A model generated the notes under the pieces. That model ran no database searches. It was not told the origin of the DNA and saw only the letters and a list, made by a program, of their open reading frames with translations. The translations under genes were made by a program, and so were the position numbers. A stretch of DNA of 64,000 bases from Fasciolopsis buskii (taxonomy: Eukaryota; Platyhelminthes; Trematoda; Plagiorchiida; Fasciolidae): positions 1 to 64,000 of the forward strand of contig LUCM01005701.1 in assembly GCA_008360955.1 (NCBI GenBank), in the 5' to 3' direction. How positions within the stretch are numbered: the stretch's first letter is position 1; the number at the start of each line of letters is the position of its first letter. Of this stretch, positions 22,770-34,680 are shown in pieces.

Positions 22770-22935
22770 GTAGGGTGAGGTCTTGATTGCCGAATAAGCG
22801 ACCGCGGACAAACAGCGGCAGTTTCGAGGCCGTGATGGGTTGTCACGTCGTAAACGTTTTCATAAAATACCAAAAGAGTCCGTTGGTGGTATTGTGAAGT
22901 GACGCGTATGGCCGGCCATTTAGAGGGGCCATAAC
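22770..22935 (+). repeat. Unclassified dispersed repeat, copy 2
   Basis: Aligns with 21285-21410: GAATAAGCGACCGCGGACAA versus GAGTAACCGGCCGCGAACAA, then the AGTCCGTTGG block and a matching end. Confidence 0.65.
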
Positions 22936-22984
22936 ATTTTTCTTCTTTCTAGACCTCATTGGCGAGGGCGTATGAACGGAATTT

Positions 22985-23210
22985 CCCAATCATCTACCGT
23001 GTCGGAACCAGAAACCCGGAACATGGCTCCGAAGAAAATCCCCTACTTCGGTTTGGGTGGCCGGATAGTACAACACCCACAGACAAGCCATTGATTCGAT
23101 GAGAAATGGAAGACGTTTTGTGAACCGTACATGAACGCCTACTATTCCTTTCACCTTTTCTCGTGTTGTTTTCGTTTTTTTGCCATGCGTCTGATGGCGC
23201 CTTATCTGTA
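22985..23210 (+). repeat. Dispersed repeat shared with 42450-42625
   Basis: Both copies contain CCCCTACTTCG-TT, then GTGGTGAACCATACA or TTTGTGAACCGTACA, a pyrimidine-rich stretch, and end at ATGGCGCC. No coding content. Family unknown. Confidence 0.6.
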
Positions 23211-26138
23211 CGCGAATATATACATATAGTGCACATCATGTATAGACATATACTTTGCATAATTCCGACTTGGTACCTTAGTGTGGCATTGATAATTGTG
23301 ACAATTGATGTGAATTGAACTTGAATTTTGCGCTCTCGTACTCTCTTCTTAGTTGATGCCTCGTGGCGTCGCTACTTTAAAATACTTATACAGAGAAAAT
23401 ATTCAACACGGAAGTATGTCGCTGACTTTGGCACGTAACCATTTTACGCATTATCTCCAAGCACCGCGTAGGACCACCTCGAGGACCCTAATCAGCCAGT
23501 TTAACTGTGCTTCCTAGACTTTATTCATTGAACAAGATTTCCACATCTTTTCACCAGATTACGGGCTAACCACGTCTTCTGCAGCGTTCCTGATCTTCGG
23601 GCTTGTTTCACTGAGTTTAGCCTGTTCAAAGACAGTGCCCGTTACAGGGATCGAGCTCTGTAATGGAGTACTACGTGCCCTATTTTAGTGTTAAGAAATA
23701 TCACCCTGGGGTTAAAAACGCCGACAATTTTTCCGTGCATTAAATCTGTAATGGTCATATTTGGGGCGTATAACAAGAATAGTCTTGTCCCTGCAATGCA
23801 CATTCGACTTTGGTTGGTAGCTGGAAGCTACGTCTTTGTGACATATCGCCGACTGGTAAATAATTAAGTGAATTTAAGGGTTAAAATAGCTTGTTCCTCA
23901 TTTGATGTAGCGTAAAACTTGTTCAAGCTGTTCTTCCTTTGTTGCCTACCAATGGGTAAATGAGCACAAATGAGTATCAGTGTGTAAGGAAGCGGAACGT
24001 CAGAGCTTATTGCCTTACTGTAAAACCAACTGAAGTCGAACACGAATGCGCATACCGCGGGAACGATGGCCGAGTAAACAAAACACATTTCGATTCACAG
24101 GATAATTGGGTCACGGATATGCGAACCGAGAAGCCCGTTAAAATTGCTTCTCCAAAGAATTAAAATGGGACTGTGAATCAATCTATCAAAAAAACCCAGT
24201 CGCTCGAATGTCCAAACTTGGCTGCCACCGAGCACTTCTGCTGTGACTCCGCACAGCTAACGTGAGTCAAACGCCGCACGAGAAATTCAATGAATAACGA
24301 TGGACTAGGTTAGCCAGCGGAAGATTTGCTCAGTGTTGATCATGGAAGGTCAATACAAGCGATGTGGTTTTCGCAACTAAACGACTTGGTCTTTCTCGCT
24401 AGAGTTAGTGGGAATGGAAGATAAGATCGATTGTTGATTGGCGAGTCAAATCCAAAGTAGGATCATTCTTCCTCTTTCCGTTGTTAAGCCATATGGTGAT
24501 TTGTTGAAGAGAGCTATGCTTCTTGCATTCCTTTCTTCGGTTTTGTTCAGTTTCCCCTCGGTTCCGTTCATAAAAAGCATATACTTACGAGTATTTCCGA
24601 CTCATGTAACCTTTGAATAGAAGTTACCTAAGGAAAGGTTTTCTGATTTTCCAGATATGGCACACTATTGGTGATCGGAGGTGAATAAAAAACGAACCTA
24701 CGCACTTTTGATGTCACCTCAGATGATGAAATATTTACAATCTGTACGCCAAGCTAAGCGCTCACAAATTTACGAAAACAAACCAACGAACCCATTCTGG
24801 CGGGAGGATATTGCTACGAGGCACAAAAACCTTTGAACTAACTTAAGTATTGCTTGAATACCAATAAATCACAAGTCCAACATAGTCATGAATAGGGGGA
24901 CTCGAAATCAAAAGAAAAGGTCAAAACGGATGAAAGGAAATAAATCATCTGAAAAACGAAACGTAAAGAGTTCGAGAAGTGTTGGAGCAGTCAAATTGGA
25001 AAAAATGCTGGTCGAATCCAGGAACACAGACTTTCACTTTTATTGTTGTCCACTTTGGAGGATCACAAAGTGTGTATTCGCTCTAGAGAAGGTGCGCATT
25101 CTAGACCAAGCGAATACATAACCTCTAGAGTTTATTGATGCCTGAAATTTCCCAGAAAATCCGATAAATAGGGGGACCGAATATGTATATAATCAATGAG
25201 CCAAAAAAATCGAATAACTGTAATAACAGCAAAAGATTCGGTAGGCTCATTTCACCAACCTCTTGCAAGATCCCGAATTCGTGACGGAGCTCAGCGTGAA
25301 GTTATGACGAATCGATACTTCTGAAGAAAGAAACAACAAAAGGAAGTTTTGAAGGGAAGCTAGTTAATTTGGAAGTGAATGGAAATGCTGAGGGGTAATT
25401 TTCTCAAATTAAAATCATGCAGAGAGTGTTGTGTGCACTTCGGAAGAGTTTTATGATCCATTTGAAGTGCACAAAAGCAAAAACCAACGTGAATCGAAGC
25501 ACATTAAAGAGCATCGGACACCGTCAGCACTTACACAGTCAAATTAACATGAAAATCTAAAGAGTAAATGCTGCATGCTTCCCAAGGCAACGCTGCCAAA
25601 CTGAAAAACGTCGCCAGTTCAAGGTCATCAACACAAGGAAAACCGAGGTTACTTTATTGAATTTGCTAACGCTAAGGTTTCTTTTTGTACCGTTTTTAAG
25701 GTCACTTTGCTTTAGTATTATTGACAAATCAAAGTCGTCATCATGGCAAAACCTCAAAATAGAGGTGCTTTTAGGGATCAAGGTCAAACGCAGAAGTAAC
25801 ATGAATTCAGATGAGCAGGAAAATCGTCGCCCATGCACTGAAAGTATAAATTCGGCCGGTGGCGGGACGTTTACGATCACGAAGTTTCGTAAACCTGAGC
25901 TAACAATGCACACCTATTCATAATGTTTGACAAGGCGAAGATTCTACTAGAAAAATTGGGTTTTGTATAGTGGCTGACATCGAAGCGGATTCCATCTCTG
26001 AACATCAACTACATGTTCATTTAAGGCCTACTAGATGTGTCAAGTAGATCATGACACGGCCACTCTAAATTTTCCACTTTTTTAGTGAATCGACGTCCGA
26101 GTATTCTCATTTCATATTCCAATACTGTTTTTATGCAG
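23211..26138. other. Remaining intron 6, no feature recognised
   Basis: About 2.9 kb with several unassigned open frames under 120 codons on both strands (for example 24888-25121, Lys/Arg rich). No homology, splice-consistent neighbours or repeat partners seen. Confidence 0.35.
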
Positions 26139-26194
26139 ATTTTGGTGGCCTACGGTTTGCATTCGTCACTTCAAAAGCCGGACGAGACTCATCC
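26139..26194 (+). CDS. SLC30A9: SLC30A9 exon 7 (end of TM2, loop)
   Basis: Residues 235-252 plus two bases. ILVAYGLHSSLQKPDETH + P corresponds to GLLALGISKSVQTPDPSHP of vertebrate SLC30A9, the end of TM2 and the conserved HPYG loop (completed in exon 8). Acceptor GTTTTTATGCAG; donor CC|GTGAGT at 26195. Only 56 bp; recognised through conservation and phase. Confidence 0.93.
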
Positions 26195-26800
26195 GTGAGT
26201 GTAAAGTCAGTCAGTCTTTCCCTCTGTTCGAAATACAAAATGAGATAAATATTAAATTCATCTAGACGTGAGATAGTCCTCATTTATTACTTTAGTTTGT
26301 TCCCATTGATTCAGTTTCATGTCGAGTACACGTGTGTTTTGCATGTTTCTATGTTCAAACCATCCCATTGCTTAAGCGATACGATCTTTGAGTTACATTT
26401 TTTCTAAGATCTTTGAATTTCTTGTAAATCCAAGCAACCTGGCTCACGTCGACATAATCCGAGAACAAATACGTGGCCAGCAAATCATGTTACCGGGTTT
26501 GGAATATGTGCACGTTGGTGGCTTCATTTTCCTTTAAAATTGGCTCCAAGAAATCACGGAAACTCCATTTGGAACGGAAACTGGGTTGCTTGAATTTAAG
26601 AACGTTAAGGCTGAGTTTTCAAACAGAACGACAACCGCTGGGTGTTGTCATTGGTGTCTGATACTTCGTTTTTGTTTTGGAAGTATGGAGCGCTTGCTCA
26701 TGAAATAATGAGTTACTGCTTGAGCATAACTGTGCGCCTCAATCGCTGTCGGTGACCACATCCCCTTTCCTTTCCATGGTTCTTACTCTTGTGCCGTCAG
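26195..26800. other. Intron 7 (606 bp)
   Basis: The shortest of the long introns. GTGAGT donor, CCGTCAG acceptor, no repeat recognised. Confidence 0.6.
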
Positions 26801-26936
26801 TTACGGTTACGTTCCCATGCGCAATGTGTCCTCATTGATCAGCGGTGTGGCGATTTTTTTCCTCGGAGCGGGTCTGACATTCTACCACGGTGTACAAGGT
26901 GTACTAGAACCGCATGAGGTTGAACCACTGTATTGG
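26801..26936 (+). CDS. SLC30A9: SLC30A9 exon 8 (TM3)
   Basis: Residues 253-298. Y-G-Y-V-P-M-R then NVSSLISGVAIFFLGAGL and TFYHGVQGVLEPHEVE, ending in PLYW. SSLISGV-IF--GAGL--YHGV is nearly identical to the family. Acceptor CTTGTGCCGTCAG. The 3' end is set at TGG because only TGG|GCAAGT joins exon 9 in frame and at the right spacing (W-x7-S, as in the family). That makes intron 8 a GC-AG intron. The alternative GT four bases on shifts the frame. Confidence 0.9.
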
Positions 26937-27361
26937 GCAAGTGTTTTGTGTCGCGTGATTCCTTATATACGTATTCGCATTGTAGCTCCCCTAATCCGCA
27001 AGTAATGTGCTTTCGGGAAAATTTTGTCCTTCCCTGTATACACGAAATATCAATTACAGCGAAAAGCTCTTTTTTTTGCAGTCGTTTTCCTCTTGGTTAT
27101 ATTGTTGTATGAAGGCAGTGAAAACCAAAGCTTTACGTTCCAAGGTTCACAGCTGCAACAGGCGAACTCAGGTACATTATTCAGAATTGGTAGTAACGGA
27201 CTGGATTATGGCCACCAAAATGGTTTTTGAATTCAGTTTCATTCTTCACAGGTTTCCACCATTCGTTTTCCGACTGCCTAGTACATTCTAGTTTGGATGC
27301 CTAAATCCCAATTCCCAGTCAACTACGAGTGCTGTAAGAAGCTTAAGGTACAGAGCCGACC

Positions 27362-27535
27362 GCTTTACGCCAAAAAGTGACGAAGGCAGTGGAGGGTGAA
27401 AAGCAAGCTGAATTCGACGATTTCTGATAAATATTGTCGTCTATTTTTGGATAACGAGAATCTTTATCAGAAATCGTCAAATTCAGCTTGCTTTTCATCC
27501 TCCACGGCCTTCGTTATTCAATGGGGTGCGTAAAG
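27362..27535. repeat. Fold-back element with about 65-bp imperfect arms
   Basis: 27362-27430 pairs with 27464-27535. The best stretch, left AAAAGCAAGCTGAATT, pairs with right AATTCAGCTTGCTTTT. The outer ends pair as GCTTTACGC and GCGTAAAG. Looks like a MITE or small fold-back transposon in intron 8. Confidence 0.8.
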
Positions 27536-27779
27536 TTCGGAGAAATCAGCCGACAAGAAGCATTCAAAATGATCTCGAGCCATAATAAATAAAAGAATAT
27601 TGGACAGCTGCGAAGAATCTGGCTTTCGGCTGTAAATGCAATCTTTAACTTCTGCGTAAGAGTACCGACGTACGTGAAACAGGTATCAGCCAGATGATCA
27701 GTGTCCGGAAGACTACTGATTCACTTTAATGATCGTCATCTGGATTGCTGAGCAGAGCACTCCCGAGAGCAGTTTACAT

Positions 27780-28560
27780 GGTGGACCTTCCGCTTATATC
27801 AATGTGTAAGTGGATACTAGTCTCATATCAAAAATGGAGATCATCAGGATTATAGATTTCTCCCAAAGAATTAAGGTTGACGGACTAGATACATTGTTTT
27901 CATTATTTTTAAGGATGCCGACCATGTTTTAGCATTGAAATTAGCGGAACTCCGAAGGCCGATTCGGACATAAGAATGGATATCTAGGGACTGGTGTGAA
28001 TCGATGATTCCTCCGATTTATAAGAGAGGTGTTTCATATGGTGCTTTTGAAAATATTACATCAAAATTGCTCGAGCCTATTGTCCTCCGGCCATTACCTA
28101 GTTCCCACGAAGCACGTACTGGTAAGAATCAACCCAGTTTCCGCCCGGTCGCGTCTGTATGGACCACTTTTCTACGACAAATGTTAAAACACCAACACAG
28201 CCTCCATAGGCCCACGACTTCTGGTCTTCTTGTTCAACCGTGCCGTATGGCGCGCTGCTTTTTATCGAGGAGTGTGCCAAAACAACTGATTTCTTTTTTC
28301 TCATTCGTTGTACGCCAACAGCTGAGGTAGGTCTTTGCTTATTTTCAGGTTCACCACGAGAAGTGTTCGTCAGGATTACCCTTTTTTACCTTCCCTTTTC
28401 AAGGTTGTAGTTGATCTGGTTATAACAGTAGCCTTGCCCGATGGTACATGATAGTATTGATATTTTTAAGCAACGTATTGTCTGATTTAAAATATGTGGA
28501 TGATATTTTGCTTCTGATTGAAGACTCACATAAGCGGCAATAATTTTCCGATCTTATGAA
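27780..28560 (+). mobile_element. RTE-type LINE fragment, RT N-terminal region
   Basis: Plus strand: WCESMIPPIYKRGVS near 27992-28036, ITSKLLEPIVLRPL, ARTGKNQPSFRPVASVWTTF near 28112-28170 and HSLHRPTT near 28200, matching the same RTE region as 5424-5690. Motif B and the YADD region cannot be read. Truncated and broken. Confidence 0.75.
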
Positions 28561-28579
28561 CGACAGTGCAGATACAATT

Positions 28580-28850
28580 TCTGGGTCTGAGTTCCAGCTA
28601 GGACCCAGGGCTCGGCTGCTTACTTCCGGGCGCATCCGTGGGTTGTCCGTGTTGGACGCCCACCAATATTGGTGGTTGGTCGTGGACGCAATGAGTTCAG
28701 GCTCACTGAATAAGTGGCAGCGGAAGTGCAGAGGGCATAGTGGATTTTTCCTTTATAGCGTTCTCTCTAAAAAGGCCAAAAGAATCCCTTGGTGCCATTG
28801 CGATTTGGCGAGCATGAGCCGTTGACTACATAAGGCCCCCAACGCGAGGG
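28580..28850 (+). repeat. Unclassified dispersed repeat, copy 3
   Basis: Begins GAGTTCCAGC like copy 1, then GTTCAGGCTCACTGAATAAG, GCGTTCTCTCTAAAAAGG and TTGGCGAGCATGAG-like ends. It lies directly after the RTE fragment 27780-28560, which raises the chance that the family is an RTE 3' region. Confidence 0.6.
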
Positions 28851-30950
28851 ATATAGATCCTAAGCGGTGTTGCGACATTCCTCAGTTTGTAATTTAAAAT
28901 ATCTTCGCTTTTTGTTTTGTGACTTTTCACTGCTATGCATTCACTGCCGTAGCAACCGTATGGCTGGATAGAGAACACCGAGATGGGCGACATTTGATTA
29001 TTGATCCCGGCCAGCGCGGTGAGCAAGCGGCGAAAAAGTGTCATATGTACAGTGAACTGCTGCGTATCTCTACAATTAATTGGCCAAAAGGGGAATGATG
29101 TAAGTGCGTAACAGTCAACCAATCAGAGAGGGGCAATGTTCGAGGCCGAAGTCCAATCACAACAAAAGTTAGGGTAACTTGAAAAATAACCGTTTTTACC
29201 AGAAGTGAACGTGTCCATAAATTTGGCGCCTTCAGATTGTAGGGATTTGGCCGTCTCCACAGCTAAGTGATATGACGAGAGGAACGGTTCTATGCTTAAC
29301 CTCAAAGACATCCTGTTGGAAATTTATGGCATGCTGATTCTTCAGGAAGGTTTTATCACTGTTCAAGTTTAGCTGGAAGTTGTGATAGGACGTATCTCTC
29401 CACCATGGTGCACAGTCACCAAAGGAATTTTTTTCCTTTTGAAAATGGTCTTGTGCCTCGTCCCTTTGTTATGCGCACGTTTCGTCCTCAACACTAGTGC
29501 ATATGTTGATCATCTCAGAAGGACAGGGATTATTTTGACGAGCCGTTTGTTTTCACTTCCTGTAACCGCCCTCATAAATGTGATTGAATGTCGATCGTGA
29601 GAAATGCTCTTCGTCTTTTTTCATGTTGAAATCTCATGCTGCTGTACGGGTATAGTTCCAAGAGCTCTAGTGTACTATGGGCCACGGTGCCCGACCGAGA
29701 CTTATATTGCTGAGATCTTCATGAGGGTAAAGACGGTAAAGAATCGATAATCAACAAGTACTGATGTGCCAAGGGATAACGAATCTAGTCTGCATCCAAA
29801 GTACTCGGGGTCATGGTATTTAAGCTGATCATCTGTCAGGCTAAGTGGGTCCAACCCAAGTGGCTATCACCGACTAAGGTTGTTATTCAGAGTAAAATTC
29901 GAATAATCCAGTTCTAAATAATGTTGAAGCGACTTCAAAATAGGTCGCAAAACAATGTAGCCGTGAATAATGCACGCTCTGGTTATCCGATTTTCGGTAG
30001 GCATCTTTTGCTGGTAACATCTAGGCCTTGTCAATATGACATTTGCTCACAAAAGTTACTGTTTCTGACACTGTTGATAAACGGCTTGATGGTATAGTGG
30101 GTGGAGCATTTGAGATATTCTCCATCCTTTAATTTGGTAGAATGTATGCCGCCACTTGAGGATCGCCAAGCGCCAACGGACAGAGCAAGGATGAGGAGCG
30201 ACCAATAGGTACTAACGCATTTGACTGGACAATCACTTGAAGCCCTAAGGCGAGCTTAACAAATGGATCTGAGTTGATTGAAGGTAGGACCTCCCGAAAG
30301 TGAAGAAGATTGATCGCTCGGGGAGGTGATCACCGAAGGATTCCCAAACGTTAATCGTCTACATATTTCTGCGTTCCTTTCTTTGTCCTCACCAATGAGT
30401 TTCCCGGGCGGTATTTTTAATTTTTTTTCCCAAGGTTCTGAAACCAAACTTAATGGTTATACAGCTTCTCAATCAGAGTTGTCCACCAAAACCTTAATGT
30501 TAATTATTCACAAGAGAGCTTTATTTATTCTCTTGTAAAACGTGATAGATAATTGAATATCGGGGTTAGAAATTCATTTGTCTGCCCCCTCAGAGAAGTG
30601 ATTGGTTTACAGCAGAGACCTTGATGGATCATTGAAAACATGAATTGAGTCTCTATGGTTGTGCGCCGTTACGTTGGTTGCGTGATAACTTTATTCTCTT
30701 TGCTCATTTGTATCATGTATCAGATACAGATAAGACAATTATTTTGCAGGCCAGTATCTAAAAAATGCCTAGTATTTCTTAGTCGTTTACCTTACAGACG
30801 TGCCCATTGATATGTCCATATCCCTTATAATATATGACGTAAGAGGGATTCAGGCTTACTATCCGAAGCTGGCAGTCATTGATAATCCATTGCTGATGAC
30901 GAGAAATACTGCTGACCTCACATCGCTTTTCCTCTGTTTTTTCCAATCAG
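28851..30950. other. Remaining intron 8, no feature recognised
   Basis: No conserved exon before the 40-bp exon 9. Unassigned open frames such as 28826-29122 (minus) have no family I recognise. Confidence 0.35.
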
Positions 30951-30990
30951 GCATTCTTTATCATGTTTGGTTCATTTTTATCGGAGGGAT
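30951..30990 (+). CDS. SLC30A9: SLC30A9 exon 9 (TM4, 40-bp micro-exon)
   Basis: Residues 299-311 plus one base: AFFIMFGSFLSEG, matching the AYCILAGSLVSEG segment of TM4. Acceptor TTTTTTCCAATCAG has a good pyrimidine tract; donor GGAT|GTAAGT. The frame matters: reading from the acceptor in the neighbouring frame gives an unrelated peptide, whereas phase 0 gives the conserved SEG and joins exon 10 through T + GC (Cys-312). Confidence 0.88.
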
Positions 30991-32698
30991 GTAAGTCTAT
31001 GCCACATTTTCCTGTCGTTTTGTGTTTTATTCCTTCGTTAATTCGTTCATTTTTCTTTCCATTTGTCTGCATTTCCATGTTTATCTGAAATAAGCACTGA
31101 CCCCTTCTGTTGATCCGTTTCCGTTGCCTGTTGTTTTACATCACTCATACGGTGTGCCTACTTAGCGATCGAATAATATCTACTTTAATTGTGTCATTAA
31201 CTGGGTCCGCGAAAGTGGAGTATTTTAGATGGGGTTAATGCAACACTATCTGGGGTACCAGATAGTCCTCTGTCACTGGATCGTTAGATTTCGATCTTTT
31301 TACGACCATCTGTTCGGGAAGCGGATGCTCAGAGGGCATTTCGTTTTGATTTTAATTGTGGATTTCTTGGCTCCATTTGGGGAGTACGTAAGCTAGGCGA
31401 ATGAGAAATTAGTGCGCTTTGGAAGTCTTGCATTCTCTGATTCAAAAGTGATCATGAAAAGATGCGTTCCTTGGGATACGGACTCATCAAAGCTAGGTTT
31501 ACCCAGAGGTAATACTAAGGTCATACCTTTAACAACAAATGGGAAAATTTCATGAGAAGTATAAACAACATCATAGGCAGATTAAGCTCAACTGTTTTGC
31601 GCAATCTTCTCAATTTTCATCACTCAAACTATTCATTCAGATCGATATATTTAAAACTACGATGTTTTAGCATTGTTATAAAGTAAACCTAAATTCTTAT
31701 CAGTCCACCCTTTTCCAATATCTTTCACCAATAAATGGTTTAAAGTACAGTGCAAGATATCTGCTGATTATTATTCGCTATGCAGTTATTTGAGAATGGG
31801 GCAATTTAGATTTAAAGCTTGTGTATGAGGAGGACTCATTAATTAAGATTAGTATGTAGAGGTGATTTCTGTCGGCTAAAATATTGGAAAAACTTGTCAC
31901 TAAAGGTGAAACGTTTGACAATTGTGAAACGTTTTAGTCATTCGAGGTCTTCATATCACTTTATTGCCTCTACGCCAATTAGCAAGATCTTTTTTCTGAG
32001 ATTGGCAAATGACAGGGAAGCGAAAGAATCGAGATTTATTCAACTAATATTTCTTTTGGTTTGACCTCTAACTTATCGGTGATCTGCCAAGGTGTTCGAA
32101 TTTATACCCAAAAGCAAACGGTCTCTGTTCTTTTTGATGCTTTTCAATTGTTAGGTGCAGTTCTCGTTCTATTAGTAAAAGCAGTCTACTGTTACTATCT
32201 TATTGGTGCTTTTGAAAAACTGCATTGGGAGAACGATTGACATTGGTCGCTAAGCCACTTGCAGGTACAGATGAATTCAGTCAGTGATTCAGGGACATCA
32301 AGATTTATCCTCGTTTCTTGTAAAGGAATAATTCCTAGTATTTCAAATTCCGCCTACCCCCCCCTCTCTAGTGCCACTCACTGGCTTTTCCATTGGGTCG
32401 AGGACAATGTTGACATGGAGCTTTTTCTGTTCTGACTATTTCAGAACTACCTGCTAGTCTGCATGATGACGTCCGTTGTTTTCTCCCATTCCGGTTTATC
32501 AGTTGCGAAGGACTTAGCAGATATTCCAATTTTACACAACGGTGTAGTGCCTTCTGCTTTTTAAAAAGTCCGAGGCGTATGTGGATAATTTGTTTAGACA
32601 GTATGTCCAGTCCAGTAAATGCACACAACAATATACTGTGCCATACATTTTCTGAGCCTCCTTCACTCGTTAAAATCTACTTCCGATTGTTCACAAAG
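30991..32698. other. Intron 9 (1,708 bp), A/T-rich, no feature
   Basis: GTAAGT donor and CACAAAG acceptor. Apart from a poly-C/T stretch near 32355 I see nothing to annotate. Confidence 0.5.
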
Positions 32699-32984
32699 GC
32701 ACTTTGTTATTAGCCTACCGGGAGGCCCGTCGGGGCGCGAAACGTCAGAACTACGACTCGGTTCGACAGTGGCTTTTTGCTGGCGTCGATCCCAGTACAA
32801 GTGTTGTCTTGCTGGAGGATTTGGCCGCGGTACTGGGAGTTCTGGTTGCCAGCTCGGCAATGGGTATTACTGCGCTGGCCGGTCATCCACTTCCAGATGC
32901 GGTTGGTGCGATCGGGGTGAGCGGTATTCTGGCCGCCGTGGCTGCTCTGATCATTCACACCAACACAGAAACACTGATTGGTCG
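32699..32984 (+). CDS. SLC30A9: SLC30A9 exon 10 (TM4 end, TM5, TM6)
   Basis: Residues 312-406 plus two bases, the largest exon. TLLLAYREARRGAKRQ is the intracellular basic linker. GVDPSTSVVLLEDLAAVLGV is the family-diagnostic block (DPSTNVILLEDTAAVLGV), containing E351-D352 of TM5. MGITALAGHPLPDAVGAIGV precedes TM6, and the exon ends HTNTETLIGR. Acceptor TGTTCACAAAG|GC; donor CG|GTACGT at 32985. TM5 lacks the His of the canonical HxxxD, as is typical of ZnT9-type proteins. Confidence 0.96.
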
Positions 32985-33439
32985 GTACGTTTGGTGGCAG
33001 TCTTCCGATGTACTTTGTTACTGCAAGTGTCCTGTCTTAATAGAGTTCGTCGCTCTGTTTGCTTCTAAGGTGGTTGCTTTTGGATATTTTGTGGAACAAT
33101 TTGGCAGTGCGCTGTTAGTTGTTCAAACACATCATCTATTCCTGGCTTTTCTTCAGTGCGGCATAACTCATGATTAAGTTCACTCTCAAAAACGAACTAA
33201 TATGGTGACTTGGAGAGCTCTATAACGATCCTTTGACCAAAGGGGTCTCGTAATCCACTGGTGGCTATTGACTGACTGCTTAGTTTATGCCACCATGAGC
33301 TGGCGTTAGGCGTCCTGGGCCTCGAATGTACTCATCCGCCATCGATACCGCCAGTGGTTAATATGGAACCTGGATTTAGCCATCTTCATTAGACCGACCA
33401 TTAAGGGTCACTCGACCCAACTGCGTCTAAATGCCTCAG
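32985..33439. other. Start of intron 10, no feature recognised
   Basis: The open frame of exon 10 continues past the donor without conserved residues, consistent with intron. Confidence 0.5.
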
Positions 33440-33600
33440 CGTAATGGGGAGTGGTTGTTATAGGCTTCGAATCAGCTATTCGCCCCGAACGCCTTCCGAA
33501 ATGCTTCCGAATCGCTGTTGTCTCCAACGCTGTCTGCTGTGGGGGACTTATGTACTGCCCTCCTGTGACGCAGGGGCTTAAGAGGGAGCACTAGGAATCA
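33440..33600 (+). repeat. Dispersed repeat shared with 42040-42170
   Basis: Both copies contain ATTC-CCC-AACGCCT--GAAATGCT, then GTCTGCTGTGGGGG or CCTCTGTTGGGGTG and a CTGCC-TC-TG block. In intron 10. Family unknown. Confidence 0.55.
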
Positions 33601-33639
33601 GTGAGCAATGTCAGTCCCGTTTTTATAGCCGCTAGTTTT

Positions 33640-34680
33640 GCACTAACGTGCACTGGTTTCGGCTGCTTTACAGCACCACCGACTCAGAGGAGAAAAAAAA
33701 ATAAGGAGCAGTCTGTCGCTCCGAACAACGTCGCAGGTTCGAACCCCAGATCAACCAATCACTAATGGTAGATAGCAGTTCGTTGTCGCCTGGGCTATTG
33801 TGCCACCTCAAATCTCAGGATCATGGCTGCGATGGGTCCTAATGACGATTTGACATGGACCTTCCGCCACGCGCTTGCGTCATACATGCCATAGGATGAA
33901 AGATTAACTGCAAGGTAATACATTAAAGAATTATACAGTAGAGGACTGATTTCAAGTGGTGCATTCCCATGCATGCCAACCCGATAGTCTAACTGGACCT
34001 ACATGAGCCAATTCGCCGGTTAAGTATTTTGTCTTCTTACCATGTCGTTGACTGAGCACCTCGACTTTCACTCGTTACTTGCCCCGGATAACAGCATGCA
34101 GCGAAGCAGATTGTGTAGGCATGTGGAACGCATGTCCCAACCACATTACTGTTCCTATTCACTGCCTGTTTTAAATGATGAACACTTGGGACTCGTACCT
34201 TACGCCTAAGCTGTGAGTTGCTCACAAAATTCCCCCACCATGTCTTACCCATACCATGAGTCTTTGCAAATCTTGTCCTCAGCGGCCATAGCGGAACCTA
34301 CTTCAAGCTGCTATGTACACTCGATTTTTGATCCATAAGAATAACTCTCGGCCTTTAACCCATACAGTCTTGCAGCCTCATTTTTTAATTCGGGGACGCA
34401 AAGCGCATCTCAAACATACCCAGGCTGTCGTTCAGATGGTCCATAAGACCCTATAACCTACTTTTGTGTTCTCTCGAAGACCCAACGTCGTCCATGTATT
34501 CCAAATCAAACTGTTTTGTGTCCGAATAAACATCTGGCACTATTTTCAATCGAGGATGGGCAATTTCCGTGACCATTCCAATTATGAAGTCAACAGAAAG
34601 AGGTAAAATAGAGCAACTCCGATAAACCACTTCTCATGGTGAACCCTGTTGAAAAATTGCTGTAAGTGCAGACAGCTTCG
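33640..34680 (-). mobile_element. Degraded RTE-type LINE fragment
   Basis: Minus strand. 34037-34252 reads as the C-terminal region (VRVPSVHHLKQAVNRN, aligning with VRVHIPEQLMNKW of the 7.3 kb copy), and 33640-33720 resembles the 3' end shared with 5748-5898. The portion at 34440-34680 resembles the RT region of the 38.6 kb copy (GACCATTCCAATTA). Strongly diverged. Confidence 0.6.

Noticed and set aside
25557..25923. Overlapping frames of 118 (-) and 88 (+) codons
   Set aside because: Mutual shadows in intron 6 with no homology or splice consistency.
26817..27005. Reading through exon 8 past TGG into VLCRVIPYIRIR
   Set aside because: Homology stops exactly at TGG and the family spacing is restored only by splicing to exon 9.
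30942..30993. Exon 9 read as SILYHVWFIFIGG, using GT donor 26941 for exon 8
   Set aside because: It loses the conserved SEG motif and does not join exon 10 in phase.
32619..33068. 149-codon plus-strand frame overlapping SLC30A9 exon 10
   Set aside because: It is a shadow in another frame; the conserved DPSTSVVLLED reading lies in the frame beginning at 32699.
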